The notes below the pieces were generated by a model. It did no database searches and had not been told where the DNA came from. It was given only the letters and a program-made list of their open reading frames with translations. The position numbers were made by a program, and so were the translations under genes. Positions 46,918 to 62,279 of a DNA stretch of 64,000 nucleotides are shown here, in pieces (the first letter of the stretch is position 1; every line of letters starts with the position of its first letter). This DNA comes from Oncomelania hupensis (Eukaryota > Mollusca > Gastropoda > Littorinimorpha > Pomatiopsidae): positions 48,064,534-48,128,533 of the forward strand of contig CM072515.1 in the NCBI GenBank assembly GCA_036898135.1, in the 5' to 3' direction.

Positions 46918-46996
46918 TTCCATCAGAGGGCGAAGATTCCAGTTTGCCCACTAGACATTTCTCCAGCATGGAATCTGCGTTGACCCACTTGTGGAT
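46918..46996 (-). CDS. CYB5R4: CYB5R4 exon, end of cytochrome b5 domain
   Basis: 79 nt between TGTGTGCAG and GTAAGCC. It encodes IHKWVNADSMLEKCLVGKLE then SSPSDG. The pattern (V/I)H(R/K)WVNxESML.xCLVG is the C-terminal helix of the CYB5R4 cytochrome b5 domain; its histidine corresponds to the second axial haem ligand of the family. The exon with the first ligand (HPGG) was not found in the remaining 17 kb. Confidence 0.92.
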
Positions 46997-47194
46997 CTGC
47001 ACACATCAGATAAACGTACATTAAGGAATCAATCTAGACACACATTATGCAGATATGATGTGTACACATGTAAGCAAGGACCCAAGCACACGCGGTCACA
47101 GACATATACGCGCATTAACAAACAAAGAACAAAGAGTGGGCAGAATGGAAGCCGCGTTAGAGTGAGGTTTATTTTCTGTATTTAAATGGTTGTG

Positions 47195-47512
47195 TTTTTT
47201 TTTATATAGCGCTTTTCCAGCTTAAGAGCTGTTCAAGGCGCTGGCCGATACAGGATCTAACTCAAGACGCCCGAGGTGCCCACTTGCAGCCTTTTAACGC
47301 ATAGTCTGACGCCCAGACAACTCAGCACAATCACGGGCGACCGGGTGTGGGGAGAAGGGACCTAGTGCGTGCTGAATGTATTAATTTTGTGTAGCCGGCA
47401 CTCACCCGTCTAGGACATAAGCGTGAGGAACTTTAAAAGTCCGTGAGATGGAATGCATGCGTGCAAAGACAAGATCTCGGTTTATACTCTTATCGGAAGG
47501 AGTAAGAAAGAT
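47195..47512 (-). mobile_element. SINE copy (AGCGCTATATAAG tail family)
   Basis: Reads TATATAGCGCTTTTCCAGC, GGCCGATACAGGATCTAACT and TCGGTTTATACTCTTATCGG on the plus strand, the reverse of the SINE at 49034. The tRNA-like head is missing. Confidence 0.75.
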
Positions 47513-47568
47513 TGTTTAGAATATATGATTCAACCATTTCTCTTAACCGATTTTACATTAAACATATT

Positions 47569-47638
<70 letters not shown>
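47569..47638. repeat. (GA)n, 70 bp, 3' boundary of T2
   Basis: Pure GA; the minus-strand 3' end of the retrotransposon fragment begins at the next base. Confidence 0.95.
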
Positions 47639-47641
<3 letters not shown>

Positions 47642-48258
47642 TTATTCAATAAGGTCATAGCCCCATATGAAGGGGTAGGCACATTACAAAAATAACCACA
47701 TCGGTATAACAACAATGAGATACTTCTCTCAAACGCTTAAATGCAAAACACAGATACAGAGCTAGATTTCTTAATGCTGTCATACTTTGTGTAGAGAGAA
47801 GTAAGCTTAATTGGACAGCAGAAGAGTACCTATACAATTTAGGTAAGATTAAGTCGCTTCTTAAATCACTCAGGCATGGACAACAGAGAACAAAATGGAC
47901 TTCATCTTCACAAGCTAGATTGCATAGACGACATAGCGTATTGTGATAGGTTACACTCTTAAATTTATATGCATGAACAGCAATACTTGACACACCAAAA
48001 TGAAATTTTGTCAGTGCATTTTTTTACATAATTATTCACATCTAGAAATATACAAGCTTCCATGTTATTTGTTAACTTAAATGTTCTATAAAAAGACATA
48101 CTATTACTCTGCTGTAGATGTGCTTCCTACTCTTGCCATCTGCAATCTATTAGTCTTTGTTTAAAACATCTCAGGAAAGCATTAATACAACCAACCCCCT
48201 GATTTTCCCATACGTATAAGAAACCATAGCTACCCAAACATATCCATACTCTTGATGC

Positions 48259-48262
<4 letters not shown>
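47639..48262 (-). mobile_element. Non-LTR retrotransposon fragment between (GA)n arrays, copy T2
   Basis: The minus strand encodes WENQGVGCINAFLRCFKQRL, then LCRLCNLACEDEVHFVLCCP and NLALYLCFAFKRL. The CxxC...HxxxxC module and the following region are the C-terminus of an L1/Tx1-type ORF2. It is bounded by GA on both plus-strand sides (47569-47638, 48262-48341). The 3' end is GACCTTATTGAATAAAATTC followed by TCTC. 5' truncated. Confidence 0.72.
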
Positions 48263-48344
<82 letters not shown>

Positions 48345-48375
48345 GAGTACCCAAACATATCCATACTCTTGATGC

Positions 48376-48464
<89 letters not shown>

Positions 48465-48470
48465 GAGGAG
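48231..48470. repeat. Duplicated (GA)n unit with a 33-bp retroelement junction
   Basis: ACCCAAACATATCCATACTC then TTGATGCCCAAGAGAG occurs at 48232 and again at 48349, each followed by a long (GA)n. The second copy is the truncated 5' edge of T2 repeated with its microsatellite. Confidence 0.9.
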
Positions 48471-48932
48471 GAGGAGGAGGATGGGTGTGGGTACAATGAG
48501 GCAACAAAACTATTGCTTAAATATCAACATCTCTTGATAGCTTGAAGCTAGATCAGCCCTGAACCTATTGTAAGCATATTAAGAATCCGCCACTTTTTGA
48601 TACAATTCAGCTTTAGTATGTTATCCGTCCTCTACTGGTCTCCCCAACAATCCTCTTCATCTTGCTCTCACCCATTCCTCCACACCCGCCCTCTTTTGCT
48701 CTTCTTCCTCCCCCATCGCTCCTTTCCATTTCTTCTCTCTGCCATCCCTCCTCTTCACTGATTCCTCTTTTTCCAACAACCTCATCTGCCGATTAATGGA
48801 AGTGACAGGACAGCTAGCTAAGTCGATAGACCCTGTCCTGGAGGGCGCCGCCTTGCATTGTCCAGAAGAGAAAAAAAAAGCAAGAAGAATCTTATCTCCA
48901 TAGCTGTACAGCATGATCCACAATAACCCAAG

Positions 48933-49017
48933 AAGAAGAAGAAGAAGAAGAAGAAGAAGAAGAAGAAGAAGAAGAAGAAGAAGAAGAAGAAGAAGAAGAA
49001 GAAGAAGAAGAAGAAGA
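48933..49017. repeat. (GAA)n microsatellite
   Basis: AGAAGA trinucleotides without interruption. It directly precedes the SINE at 49034. Confidence 0.97.
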
Positions 49018-49033
49018 TAATCAATGGAACGGA

Positions 49034-49434
49034 GGCACGGTGGCCTAATGGTAGAGCTTTGGCTTGCGGATTTGAAGGTCCCGGGTTCGAGCCCAGGCCG
49101 GGGCATTGTGTTGTGTTCTTTGGAAAGACACTTTACTCCCGTTTCCTACTCCTTCAGATGAGAGTATAAACCGAGGTCTAGTCTGTGTCGCATACATTCT
49201 ATCATAACGGACTTTAAAGATCCTGACGCTCATGTCCTAGACGGGTGAGTGCCGGTGACAAGAACACACCCAGCATGCACCTAGGTCCTTCTCCCCCGTC
49301 CCTGGCTGCCCAGGATTGTGCTCAGTTGTCTCAAAGGCTGCAAGTTGGCGCTTCGGGCGGCTTGAGTTAGATCCTGTATCGGCCAGCGCCTTCAGCAGCT
49401 CTTGAGCTGGAAAAGCGCTATATAAGAACGACTA

Positions 49435-49490
<56 letters not shown>
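49034..49490 (+). mobile_element. Full-length tRNA-derived SINE
   Basis: The head GCACGGTGGCCTAATGGTAG and the B box GGTTCGAGCCC form a tRNA-like Pol III promoter. The body contains GAAAGACACTTTACTCC and GAGTATAAACCGAGGTCTAG; the 3' part has GCGCTATATAAGAACG and an (AAT)n tail. It is mirrored by (ATT)n at about 49481-49530. Relatives lie at 36.6, 47.2, 56.1, 57.8, 59.9 and 60.7 kb and as a fragment at 29.3 kb. Confidence 0.85.
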
Positions 49491-49531
<41 letters not shown>

Positions 49532-49689
49532 ATTTAAACTGTCAAGGATGAATTTTTTTTGTTACGCCTCGTCTTCTTCAACACTTCATAAATCCTATTC
49601 GTTACATCAACAATCCTCTTTATGATCAATCGAAAGGTCGTGTTTCATGTCCGAGGAATACCGTTAAACATGATTATAGGCGGATCACG

Positions 49690-49880
49690 TCTAAAATTCA
49701 GTAGCAAAGCCCGCAGCCGGTATTCAGTGTCCAACACTGTCATCGTTAACACCCATAAACTGCAAGACATGGACCTGGAAATGAGGTTCAGCAGGTCGGG
49801 TAGCTTCAGAGATTGTGGGCGTATACTGGAAAGGAGAACAGAGAAGAGAAGCTCTAGGGGAGAAGTGGCGGTGGGGCGAG
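49690..49880 (+). mobile_element. Retroelement segment, inverted copy of 51393-51590
   Basis: KARSRYSVSNTVIVNTHKLQ on the plus strand matches the minus-strand frame at about 51560. The stretch from CCCGCAGCCGGTATTCAGTG to GAAGTGGCGGTGGGGCGAGA is present in reverse at the right. It runs straight into (GA)n at 49879-50003. Confidence 0.75.
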
Positions 49881-49890
49881 AGAGAGAGAG

Positions 49891-51103
<1,213 letters not shown>

Positions 51104-51106
<3 letters not shown>

Positions 51107-51342
51107 ACTCTGGTTTATTAATGTTATATAGGCTACGTGCCCCTTTCACAACATAAAACAATGACTTGCAGTAGTGATAAGATGTCTAGTACGCATTTTA
51201 AGAGCATTCACAAGAAAAAAAATGACAGCGCCTTTAACAAACTCATGTTTGCCCATAATTCAAAATTACTAGAAATACGTTTACAATCCACGATATTTAG
51301 TTCAATAAATTTCTCTCAATCTCTCTCTCTCTCTCTTTCTCT

Positions 51343-51394
<52 letters not shown>

Positions 51395-52216
51395 CCCACC
51401 GCCACTTCTCCCATCGAGCTTCACTTCTCTGTTCTCCTTTCCAGTATACGCCCACAATCTCTGAAGCTACCCGACCTCCTGAACCTCATTTCCAGGTCCA
51501 TGTCTTGCAGTTTATGAACGAGACGTGCTGTGGGTGTTATCGATGGCAGTGTTGGACACTGAATACCGGCTGCGGGCTGTTAGTGGGCAAACAAACAATA
51601 CGTGAGTTTTGTCTTCAATACTGACAATGCAAAATGGACAGTTCTTTGCTGTTGCTACCGCCATCAAATCTGTGCAGGTTTGAGTTTATTGGCAACATTC
51701 CCGCTCTGCGCTTGGTAATAGCTAGACCAAAAGTTGATACAGAAAACCAGTCAATATACAGTTCTGGTATAAAAAGAGTGTTACACGATCTGTACGTTTT
51801 AAAGCGATCACTTTCATGTGAAGTTTCCTGCCAGTTTTGAACATGCATGTCTATCAAACGACTTCTTAACAGAATTTAAGAAAGCATTTATATTACCTAC
51901 TCTTTGATGAAGCCACACGATGCCAAACTCTGATCGAAAAAGTAAGTCTGTTATGTTGCTTGCACGGCATTTTTTGCCTTTTTCATCTAATAAAAATAAC
52001 ATTTTGTAAGCTTGTCCAGGTAGTCTGTCGGCGTTCATTTGCAATAACCTAAACTAGTAATTAATGCTACGTAACGTAAAATTTACATATAATGCATACT
52101 CCCCAGTTCCCCCCCGTACACGATGCTATTGGGTGTACCGCGTGGAACACCAAGGAATCTTTTACAGGCAAGTAAGTGTACCTTTTCAATGTTTTCAATG
52201 TGATGAATTCCCCATA

Positions 52217-52221
<5 letters not shown>
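51104..52221 (-). mobile_element. Non-LTR retrotransposon fragments, copy T4
   Basis: The minus strand has VWLHQRVGNINAFLNSVKKS, then ESDRFKTYRSCNTLFIPELY, LAITKRRAGMLPINSNLHRF and, in a shifted frame, NCPFCIVSIEDKTHVLFVCP. The order and motifs match T2. A (CT)n array at 51317-51392 interrupts it. The outer edges abut (GA)n at 51034-51103 and 52222-52294. Confidence 0.7.
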
Positions 52222-52294
<73 letters not shown>

Positions 52295-52298
<4 letters not shown>

Positions 52299-52460
52299 CT
52301 CTTATATAGCGCATTTACAAGCTCAGAGAGCTTCTCAATGCGCTGGCCCGTAATATCCAGCAATCACAAAATAGTTTGCTGAAGTCAGGATTTGAACACA
52401 CGTCGCCCTAGACGCACTCGCACAAGTCGTGCGCTCTGACTACTGAGCTATCCCTGCCGC
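52295..52460 (-). mobile_element. tRNA-headed SINE inserted between (GA)n tracts
   Basis: On the minus strand the head GCAGGGATAGCTCAGTAGTC and a TGTTCAAATCC B box are followed by a short body ending GCGCTATATAAGAGAAATC and then (TC)n. GA/GACA repeats lie on the other side (52461-52510). A related tail is at 55290-55345. Confidence 0.7.
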
Positions 52461-52734
52461 ACAGAGACAGAGAGAGACAGACAGACCGACAGACAGACAG
52501 ACAGAGAGTAAATGCGAGGGGAGAGGGACGGGGATTTAAAGCGCGTTCTGCCAGCATGTGGGAATAAAACAGGTGGCGCAATTCTCCTCTTATGTCTGTT
52601 TATGATGAGGTTGTTAGCGAAATACATGTAGAAGAGAAGCTTTTAGTCTGGTGTGCTTTGTCTCCTGAACATCCATAAACTCGTCTTCTTTTTCAATTGT
52701 GGTAAATTTAAATCAACGCCCTTTGTATAGACGG

Positions 52735-52985
52735 GGTGTCGGATAGCGCAGTGGTCGGAGCACTCGCTACTGTGTCGCATGTTAAGCACCGTCCAGTGCG
52801 GTTAGCACTTGGATGGGTGACCGCAAAACGTGAAGCGACAAATAACAACGCTCCCAATTGATTCAACTGTGACTGAGTACCTACTCTCTTAAGGGTGGGG
52901 AAGGTAAAGCAGCGAGGGAGAGATATGGGCATCACATCATTACGCTGGCCCAAGATAAGTGTGATCTCCAACATCACGCTCCCCT
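52735..52985 (+). mobile_element. SINE with composite tRNA-like and 5S-like head
   Basis: GTCGGATAGCGCAGTGGTCG resembles a tRNA A-box region. It is followed by AGTGCGGTTAGCACTTGG and ATGGGTGACCGC, which match the conserved central 5S rRNA segment (promoter C-box region). The body GGGGAAGGTAAAGCAGCG and the ACGCTGGCCCAAG segment recur at 37.5 and 41.0 kb. Confidence 0.65.
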
Positions 52986-53124
52986 ACGGCCACAAGGCTA
53001 TGGGACTACCTTTACCTTTTTTTTTTGTTTTTTGGTATAGATCTCCAAGCAACCTCTCACCCTATTCCCATCCCCACCTCTTCCTACACCCCCCTTCCAC
53101 ACGCCTACACCCACCCACACCTTC

Positions 53125-53174
<50 letters not shown>

Positions 53175-53366
53175 TATATATATATATAATTTAGTATAAA
53201 TTCTCTCCAAATGGCTAGCACCGTACAGCAACCATTAAGGAACAAGGAATAAAAACAAGCCAAGGGAGGCAAGTTAATTTAAACAAGATTTAAGAAGCAC
53301 ATGGAATTGAAAGTCACTATGTCTCACTTTTGTCCACCTTTGAGAGCAGGATAATTATTTCTCTTG

Positions 53367-55620
<2,254 letters not shown>

Positions 55621-55767
55621 GTAGAAACTATCTGACTGGGATACCTGTTGTTGTTGTTTGTAGATTATAGTCACACGACACTTTCGCATATAGGTGACTA
55701 CTGGACCGATTTATACTGACACCAGCGGGCCAGTTGTTGGTAAAGGGAAAAATAATATGATCACACG

Positions 55768-55844
55768 TTGACCAATCCGGGATTCGAACCAGCGACCTTT
55801 CGGTTACCAGCAAGACGCTCTTACCAACTGAGCTACCCGGCCCC
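55768..55844 (-). tRNA. Degenerate tRNA-like sequence
   Basis: On the minus strand GGCCGGGTAGCTCAGTTGGT and GGTTCGAATCC supply good A and B boxes, and the anticodon loop CTGGTAA would give a Thr-type anticodon. The anticodon and T stems mispair and the end does not close, so it is probably a tRNA pseudogene or SINE head. Confidence 0.35.
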
Positions 55845-56097
55845 TCTGACTGGGATACCCATCAAACTTTAGGTTATATATGCCCCCCCACCTCACCCCC
55901 CAAACCATTACTCACTAGGCTCACTTTCCCACCCATACAAGGCAAGGTTTTCGATTTTAAGCTTGATAATGATAAATCATCAGTCATTAATTACCGATAC
56001 CCGCTAGGAATGAATCATGAACATGTTCCACAGTTCAAGTGTATCATTATTACTGTCAATATCAAGGAAACGTGGATACTTCATCTTGCCATCTTGT

Positions 56098-56195
56098 GGG
56101 CGTCTCGTGCGGCTTGAGTTAGATCCTGTATCGGCCAGCGCCTTGAGCAGCTCTTGAGCTGGTAAAGCGCTATATAAGAACGATTAAATTAAATT
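56098..56195 (+). mobile_element. SINE 3' fragment
   Basis: GGCTTGAGTTAGATCCTGTA through GCGCTATATAAGAACG and an (AAATT)n tail. 5' truncated copy of the family at 49034. Confidence 0.8.
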
Positions 56196-56619
56196 AAATT
56201 AAATTGCCAAACAAAATAATAATTTAAAAAAAAGACTTTTACTGCGCATAATGTATTGATGTCTGCATGAATTGCACAAGCATGCGTTCCACCGTTTAAA
56301 TCTTATCGCCATTACTGTCATTATCAGTGCAGGGGTTAGATACTTCTTGAACACATAAAGCTTCTGTAAGCGTGAAACACTTAATCTGATGTGTCCATTA
56401 AATTTACCACAGTTTGATTCACTGCTCCAGTTTATCATTATTACTGTCAGTATCAGTGCGGCATTGGACACTTCTTGCCCAACAAGATAAAAATCCTCTT
56501 TTTAAGGGTAAAGCATTTATCAAATTATCTTCATTTCTACGTAGAAAAGTGGAAGCACAAAACTAACCCGTATATTCACAATACTGTCGAAAACCTAGTT
56601 GGACCTCAGGAATCTTTCT

Positions 56620-57215
56620 TTACATTACATGATTATTACTTTAGGTCCAGCGGACTCCCCCGAGTCGAATCAGGACCACAAAATTAAGACCACAACTTCG
56701 CCGAAAGAGGACTCGCCTCCGAACCGCACAAAAGATCTGCCGAAACAACCTCAGTGGCAACACTGAAGGCACTCCACCAGCCAGTCACTTTACAATAAAG
56801 ACATCCCATGCAGGGGACGCTGAGGCTATACTCTAATTTACAAAAACAAAATAGAATATAAACATCATTATAAAATATCAACAAAACACATACATGTATA
56901 TGAAATGCCTACATAGCCAAATAATAGCATCATAGGAAGCCCCAGTGACCACCCGGCAGAAAGCGTTCAATTTTTCCAAGCTGATCCAATAGACCTCACA
57001 CACAAATGAGGAGTTTTGTCCCGGAAGAGTTTTCAAAAAAAAAAGGTAGGTGTCTGGTCTAGCGAAGAAGAAGATATTATAGTAGATTGATAGAACAGAG
57101 TATGAATGAGAAAAAACAAAGGAGAAAGACGGCGACAGTGGGAATTTAAAGCACTAAATTTCCAGAAAGTGGGGATACTATTTTTACTGAAACCCCCGGC
57201 ACTCCCACGGGGGAA
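56620..57215 (-). mobile_element. ~575-bp non-autonomous retroelement, copy 2
   Basis: The most diverged of the four copies. Flanked by AGGAATCTTTCT (56608-56619) and AGGAACCTTTCT (57216-57227), an 11-of-12 match. Same two ends and orientation as the others. Confidence 0.85.
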
Positions 57216-57765
57216 AGGAACCTTTCTAGGCAAAGTCCATTTATGGTTTCAATGCAATGTTAGAATCGTACTCACAATTGTTGGTTGGAATTGATGTAAC
57301 GTTTTAATTATTTTGAGAAGCGTATTACAGTTGCTGTAAATGCTTAGCTTTGATGCAAAAAAGTCTGAATTAGTGTTGATAATAAGAGGTTATAAAAACG
57401 AAAATGTAATTAGCGCCAAGCGTATCCAAACTTTAAGGAGAAGGAAGATAAATTAATTTTTTAGATCGATGATTAAAAGTGGTGGTGGTAATATCAGAAA
57501 TCGTTTTGGGTTTTGTGAAATAAAAACAAGAAATAAGAAGTAGAACAAGAAGGAGGACGACGACGAGATCAACAGAGAAAGAGCTGGTTAGAAAACGTCC
57601 AGGACTGAGCTTCAATGGCCGCTGACTGGCTCGGCTCTCCCTGACTACCTGGCAGGTTGAGGGATTAGAGAGTTCCACTGTCCAAGTTTATTACTGGACG
57701 GCGTAATGCAGATCTATACATCTTCTTGGCAAACAACATTTAATTTTTAATTTACTTTAATCACT

Positions 57766-58118
57766 TTTTTTTATATAGCGCTCAAAGCGCTGGCCGATAC
57801 AGGATCTAACTCAAACCGCCCGAGACGCCCACCCGCAGCACAATCCTGGGCAGCCAAGGATGGGGGAGAAGGACCAAGTGCATGCTGGGTGTGTTCTTGT
57901 TAACGGCACTCACCCGTCTAGGACATAAGCGTCAGAATCTTTAAAGTCCGTTATGATGGAATGTAGACTAGACCTCGGTTTATACTCTCATCCGAAGGAG
58001 TAGGAAAACAGGAGTAAAGTGTCTTTCCCAGGGACACAACACAATAACCCCGCCAGGGCTCGAACCCGGGAACTTCAGATCCGCAAGCCAAAGCACTACC
58101 ATTAGACCACAGCGCCTC
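57766..58118 (-). mobile_element. Full-length tRNA-derived SINE, minus strand
   Basis: The reverse of the SINE at 49034: TATATAGCGCTCAAAGCGC at the left (tail), and GGCTCGAACCCGGGAACTTC with ACCATTAGACCACAGCGCC at the right (tRNA-like head). Confidence 0.85.
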
Positions 58119-58179
58119 CCTATACTTCTTGGCAAACAACATATAACCTGTGTGTGAACTGTACATTAACCATCTCTGT

Positions 58180-58200
58180 CTCTGTCTCTGTCTCTCTCTG

Positions 58201-58280
<80 letters not shown>
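58180..58280. repeat. (CTGTCT)n and (CT)n array
   Basis: CTCTGT-type repeats pass into pure CT up to about 58280. Confidence 0.95.
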
Positions 58281-58283
<3 letters not shown>

Positions 58284-58559
58284 TGTAGGCGCACTCGCGT
58301 TGCCACCACCGCCACCAACTACCCCCTTACACTTCCCCTCCCACCCACCCACCCACACACAATGCGACAAGAGTGAAGAAGTGCCTGTGAAAGTCAGAAA
58401 ACTTCTGACTGCTTTTTTAGTGCTTTTAGTGGAATCTCATAGGCCGTGCAAGTTTTCATTGGAGCAGCGAAATGAGGTTTACCCTTCTCTCATCCATTGC
58501 AAACATAGCTAACGCTTTGTAGTTCCTGATACCTTCACTACTACGCCCACTAACTGGAG

Positions 58560-59300
58560 ACGGGAGCATGTCTATGTTCCCCCAGGTCTATGTTCACCAG
58601 ATCCTTTTCTCCAGGTCTATATTCTTCCATGTATTTAATGCCTCAGGTCTGTATTACCCACGTTTATGTTCCCTCAATTTCAGGTCCTTGCTCCCCAGGT
58701 CTATATTCTCCAAGGTCCGTTTCTTCGTATATTTCTATTCCTCCACATATATTTGTGACTAACCTGGGGGGAACTTAAACCTGAATACAGGCCTAGGAGA
58801 ATATAGACCTGTGGGAATACACACCTTGGGAACACAAACCTCAAAGAACAGACTTAGAGGAACACATAGACCTGGGAAAACACAAACCTGAGAGAACAGA
58901 CCAAGGGGAACATAGATCTGGGGGAGTACAGACCTTGGGGAATACAAACCTGAGGGAATAGACAGGTCTATGAGAAAAGAACATACAGACCTTGGAGAAC
59001 ACGAACCGGAGAGAACAGACCTAGAGGAACACAGACCTTGGAGAACATGAACCGGAGAGAACAGACCTAGAGGAACACAGACCTGTGAGAACATGAACCG
59101 GAGAGAACAGACCTAGAGGAACACAGACCTGTGAGAACACGAACTGGAGAGAACAGACCTAGAGGAACACAGACCTGTGAGAACACGAACTGGAGAGAAC
59201 AGACCTAGAAGATCACAGACCTGGGAGAATACAAACATGTAATGCCTTGAGGGAAACTAGACCTGGGGAAACATAGAACTGGAAGAACATATACCTAGAA
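58560..59300. repeat. Inverted AGGTCTATGTTCCCC minisatellite
   Basis: Left part (58575-58760): degenerate repeats of CCAGGTCTATRTTC. Right part (58770-59295): degenerate repeats in the opposite orientation, GAAYACAGACCTGG, with a higher-order unit of about 46-47 bp (AACACAGACCTGTGAGAACA...) repeated at least three times near 59080-59220. The orientation switches near 58770. Confidence 0.85.
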
Positions 59301-60182
59301 TCGCTGGATTATACTTTTTTTTATAGACCTGGATGAAAATTGGGCACAAGAAACTGCGGCCCCTGCTGTGTTTGCAGACACAAGGTAGCATTAACAAAAG
59401 TCAAGGCGCATTTATTGGTATGAGTGAGGTTGAGGCGCTGGAAAATCTTTAGCAACTCTTTAAACAGACAGAACGCTGACACTTAGAGACAGACAGACAA
59501 AGAAGCAGAGGTAAGGAGGAGGAGGAGGAGGGATGTACAGGTAAGCGTACCTGAAAAATACCTTCCTAAAGAAAAAGCAGCTGCCTGCCGCTTGTTAAAT
59601 TTTGCAGACACGTTCATCAGCTCTGCCTGACGTACTGTAGATCCATTGCTCTGGCAACGGAGGCGCGCGAGGCGGAGTGAACGGAATAAAACGAGAAACG
59701 TGAGCATGCTATACAAAGTTACCAAATTGGCATTTTCCACTAGTCTTTCTGATTCATTCACAGATTGGATAAGTATTAAGTACCGTGTCTGATCGAGTGA
59801 TTAAAACCCAAGGACAATAACGACCGAATGGAATATCAGCTATGCTTTCTGGCCGGGTGTGTTCTTTAACTTCTTATTTTTTGGCACTCACCCATCTAGG
59901 AATTGAGCGTCAGAAAAAATGCACCACTGCAAAGACTATACCGCAGTTCATGTTCCCGACCGATGAGTATGCCTGTGGTATCGATTGTACTGGGAACTGA
60001 AAGTTTCCTTCCTTCAGCTGTCTCGTTACTCAAAAATAGTGTCAGCCGTTTCAAAACAAATTCACGTGCAGACTTCTAATGGCTGTAGTTCAGTGATATA
60101 TAGCTATAGCTTCTAAGTTATACAAATTCCAATATAGGCCTACTATTCTCCTATATCTAATAAAAGATTCATCGAGTTACAG

Positions 60183-60241
<59 letters not shown>

Positions 60242-61175
60242 GACAGAGAGGGGGGAGGGAGGAAGGGAAAGAGAAAGGGCGAAGGAGAAAGGGTGAGAGA
60301 GGATGCGAATATGGGTGCTGTGATGGCAGTGTTATTTATAACGGTCACATTTCATGTTAATTAAAATATTATATATCGTATTTCTTTCCTAAGAAATCGT
60401 CGAAATAAAAAATAGCAACTATCAGTCTCCTGACCAAGCAGATTTGATATTCCGGCACCCACACATGCTAAATCACACAACTAACACAACACAATACAAT
60501 ACAACACAATATATTCAACGCAATGCAACACAACAGAATGAACGCAATACAAGCCAGTACGATACAATATTTAGAACAACAGCAAATCAACTGATACCAT
60601 GAATTTGGAAAATGCATCACATGTATGTGACATCATAATATTGACATTACTCTTTTAGATAAGAGAACAATCCGCGATCTACAATGTGCACGCATGTATT
60701 CCATCGCACGGGAATTTAAAGATCCTGACACTCATGTCCATGGACAGATGAGTGCCAGAAACATAAAAAACACATCCAGCAATCTCTAGGTCCTATTGCC
60801 CCTCAGTTGTTCACCATCGCCCAGGTTTTTTAAGGCATTACACCGTTAGCATCAAACAGCTGGCACCTTAACCAGCTTGAGTTAGACCCCGTTTCGGCAG
60901 ATGCCTTGAGCAGCTCTTTGAGCTGGTAAAGCTTTATAGACTAACAATATAATAATAATTTGCATTTACTCAGCAAAGTCATAGAACAGCGCCCTGCCCC
61001 GAATCCTGCTGGTTTTTCAGCTATGACTTGTTCAACTGAATACAGCAAGCATTGTGCTTCACTATTTTTTTAAACACGTTTTGCGCTGTATCTAAAAAAT
61101 TGGCTGAATCGATTATGGTTGTTTTTTTTTTGCTTGCAGATAGTTCAGATAGTTGCGAATGATTCCATGTCGTCC
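59301..61175. other. Non-coding sequence; SINE pieces and (GA)n
   Basis: SINE fragment at 59850-59930 (minus) and a diverged SINE at about 60690-60950 (plus, CTTGAGTTAGACCCCGTTTC). (GA)n lies at 60185-60236. ACACAAT-type short repeats lie at 60480-60560. A GC-richer stretch at 59640-59690 stands out but shows no supported gene. Confidence 0.5.
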
Positions 61176-61184
61176 TGTTGCTTC

Positions 61185-61758
61185 ATTACATTACATGATT
61201 ATTGCTTTAGGTCCAGCGGACTCTTCCGAGCCAAATCAGGACCGGACAACCCCTGATCCGCATAAAAGATCTGATGAAACAACCCTAGTGGTAAAACTGA
61301 AAGCTCTCCACCAGCCAGTTACTTTACAATAAAGACATCCCACGCAGGGGACGCTGAGTCTGTACTCTAATTTATCGAACCCCCGTTTACAAAAACAAAA
61401 TAGAATACAAACATCATTATAAATTATCAACAAAACACATACATATAAAATGCCTACATTGCTAAATAATAACATCATAGGAAGCCCTAGTGACCACCTG
61501 GCAGAAAGCATCCAATATTCCCAAGCTGATCCAACAGACCTCATACACAAATAAGGAGTCTTGTCCCGGAAGAGTTTTCAAGAAAAAAGGTAGATGACTG
61601 GTCTATCGAAGAAGAAGATAGTATAGCAAATTGATAGAACAGAACAGGAATGAGAAAGAGCAAATGAAAAAGACAGCGACAGTGGGAATTTAAAGCACTA
61701 AATTTCCAGAAAGTGGGGATACTATTTATACTGAAACTCCCGGCACCCCAATGGGGGT
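61185..61758 (-). mobile_element. ~575-bp non-autonomous retroelement, copy 3
   Basis: 574 bp, flanked by the 9-bp duplication TGTTGCTTC (61176-61184, 61759-61767). Very similar to copies 1 and 4, so a recent insertion. Confidence 0.9.
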
Positions 61759-61767
61759 TGTTGCTTC

Positions 61768-62268
61768 GTTAGGTAAAACTGAGTCACAACACCACCACGA
61801 AATGTGTGTGTGTCTGGAAATACATTGAGTGGCTTGCCATCGTTTCCTATTCCAAGTTAACGTGCGATGCATGGTAGTAATAAAACAGCATTCATTTTTG
61901 AACTGCAAAGCATTATTGACATCATTATATTTGCATTGGCTAGAGTGCTAAAGCAAGTTTGTAGCAACAAAAACCAGTTGCACCATTACCAGTGAGGCTC
62001 GTTTAATTATTCATATGGCAATACACAGGATTAATGCAATATCAATAATAATCACAGGCAGACGGCGCCATTGTTGTTGTTGATTGTGTGACACGCTCTT
62101 TATGAGGGAGAAGGAGAAGGGGTTGGGCTGGCATCTCTATGCGTCACAATTTCAATGTGGTAATATATCCATGTGTCAACGTGTCAATGTATTATCATTT
62201 CTACATGGCAGCGGATTATGTGTTTGTCGTTTAGTTGACTGTCTCACTGCAAGATCTGCTACTGTCTC
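61768..62268. other. Spacer between retroelement copies 3 and 4
   Basis: No coding or repeat feature recognised. Confidence 0.45.
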
Positions 62269-62279
62269 AATGTGGTTCC

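Noticed and set aside
55768..55844. Functional tRNA gene
   Set aside because: A and B boxes are good, but anticodon and T stems mispair; kept only as a low-confidence tRNA-like sequence.
58759..59094. 111-codon minus-strand frame
   Set aside because: Arises from the AGACCTGGGAACA minisatellite; periodic product with no supporting splice or start context.
59550..59720. Possible first exon of CYB5R4 (MNVSAKFNKRQAAAFSLGRY then a GTACGC donor, in a GC-richer stretch)
   Set aside because: No recognisable similarity to the CYB5R4 N-terminus, and the intervening b5 exons with HPGG are not between it and 46996.
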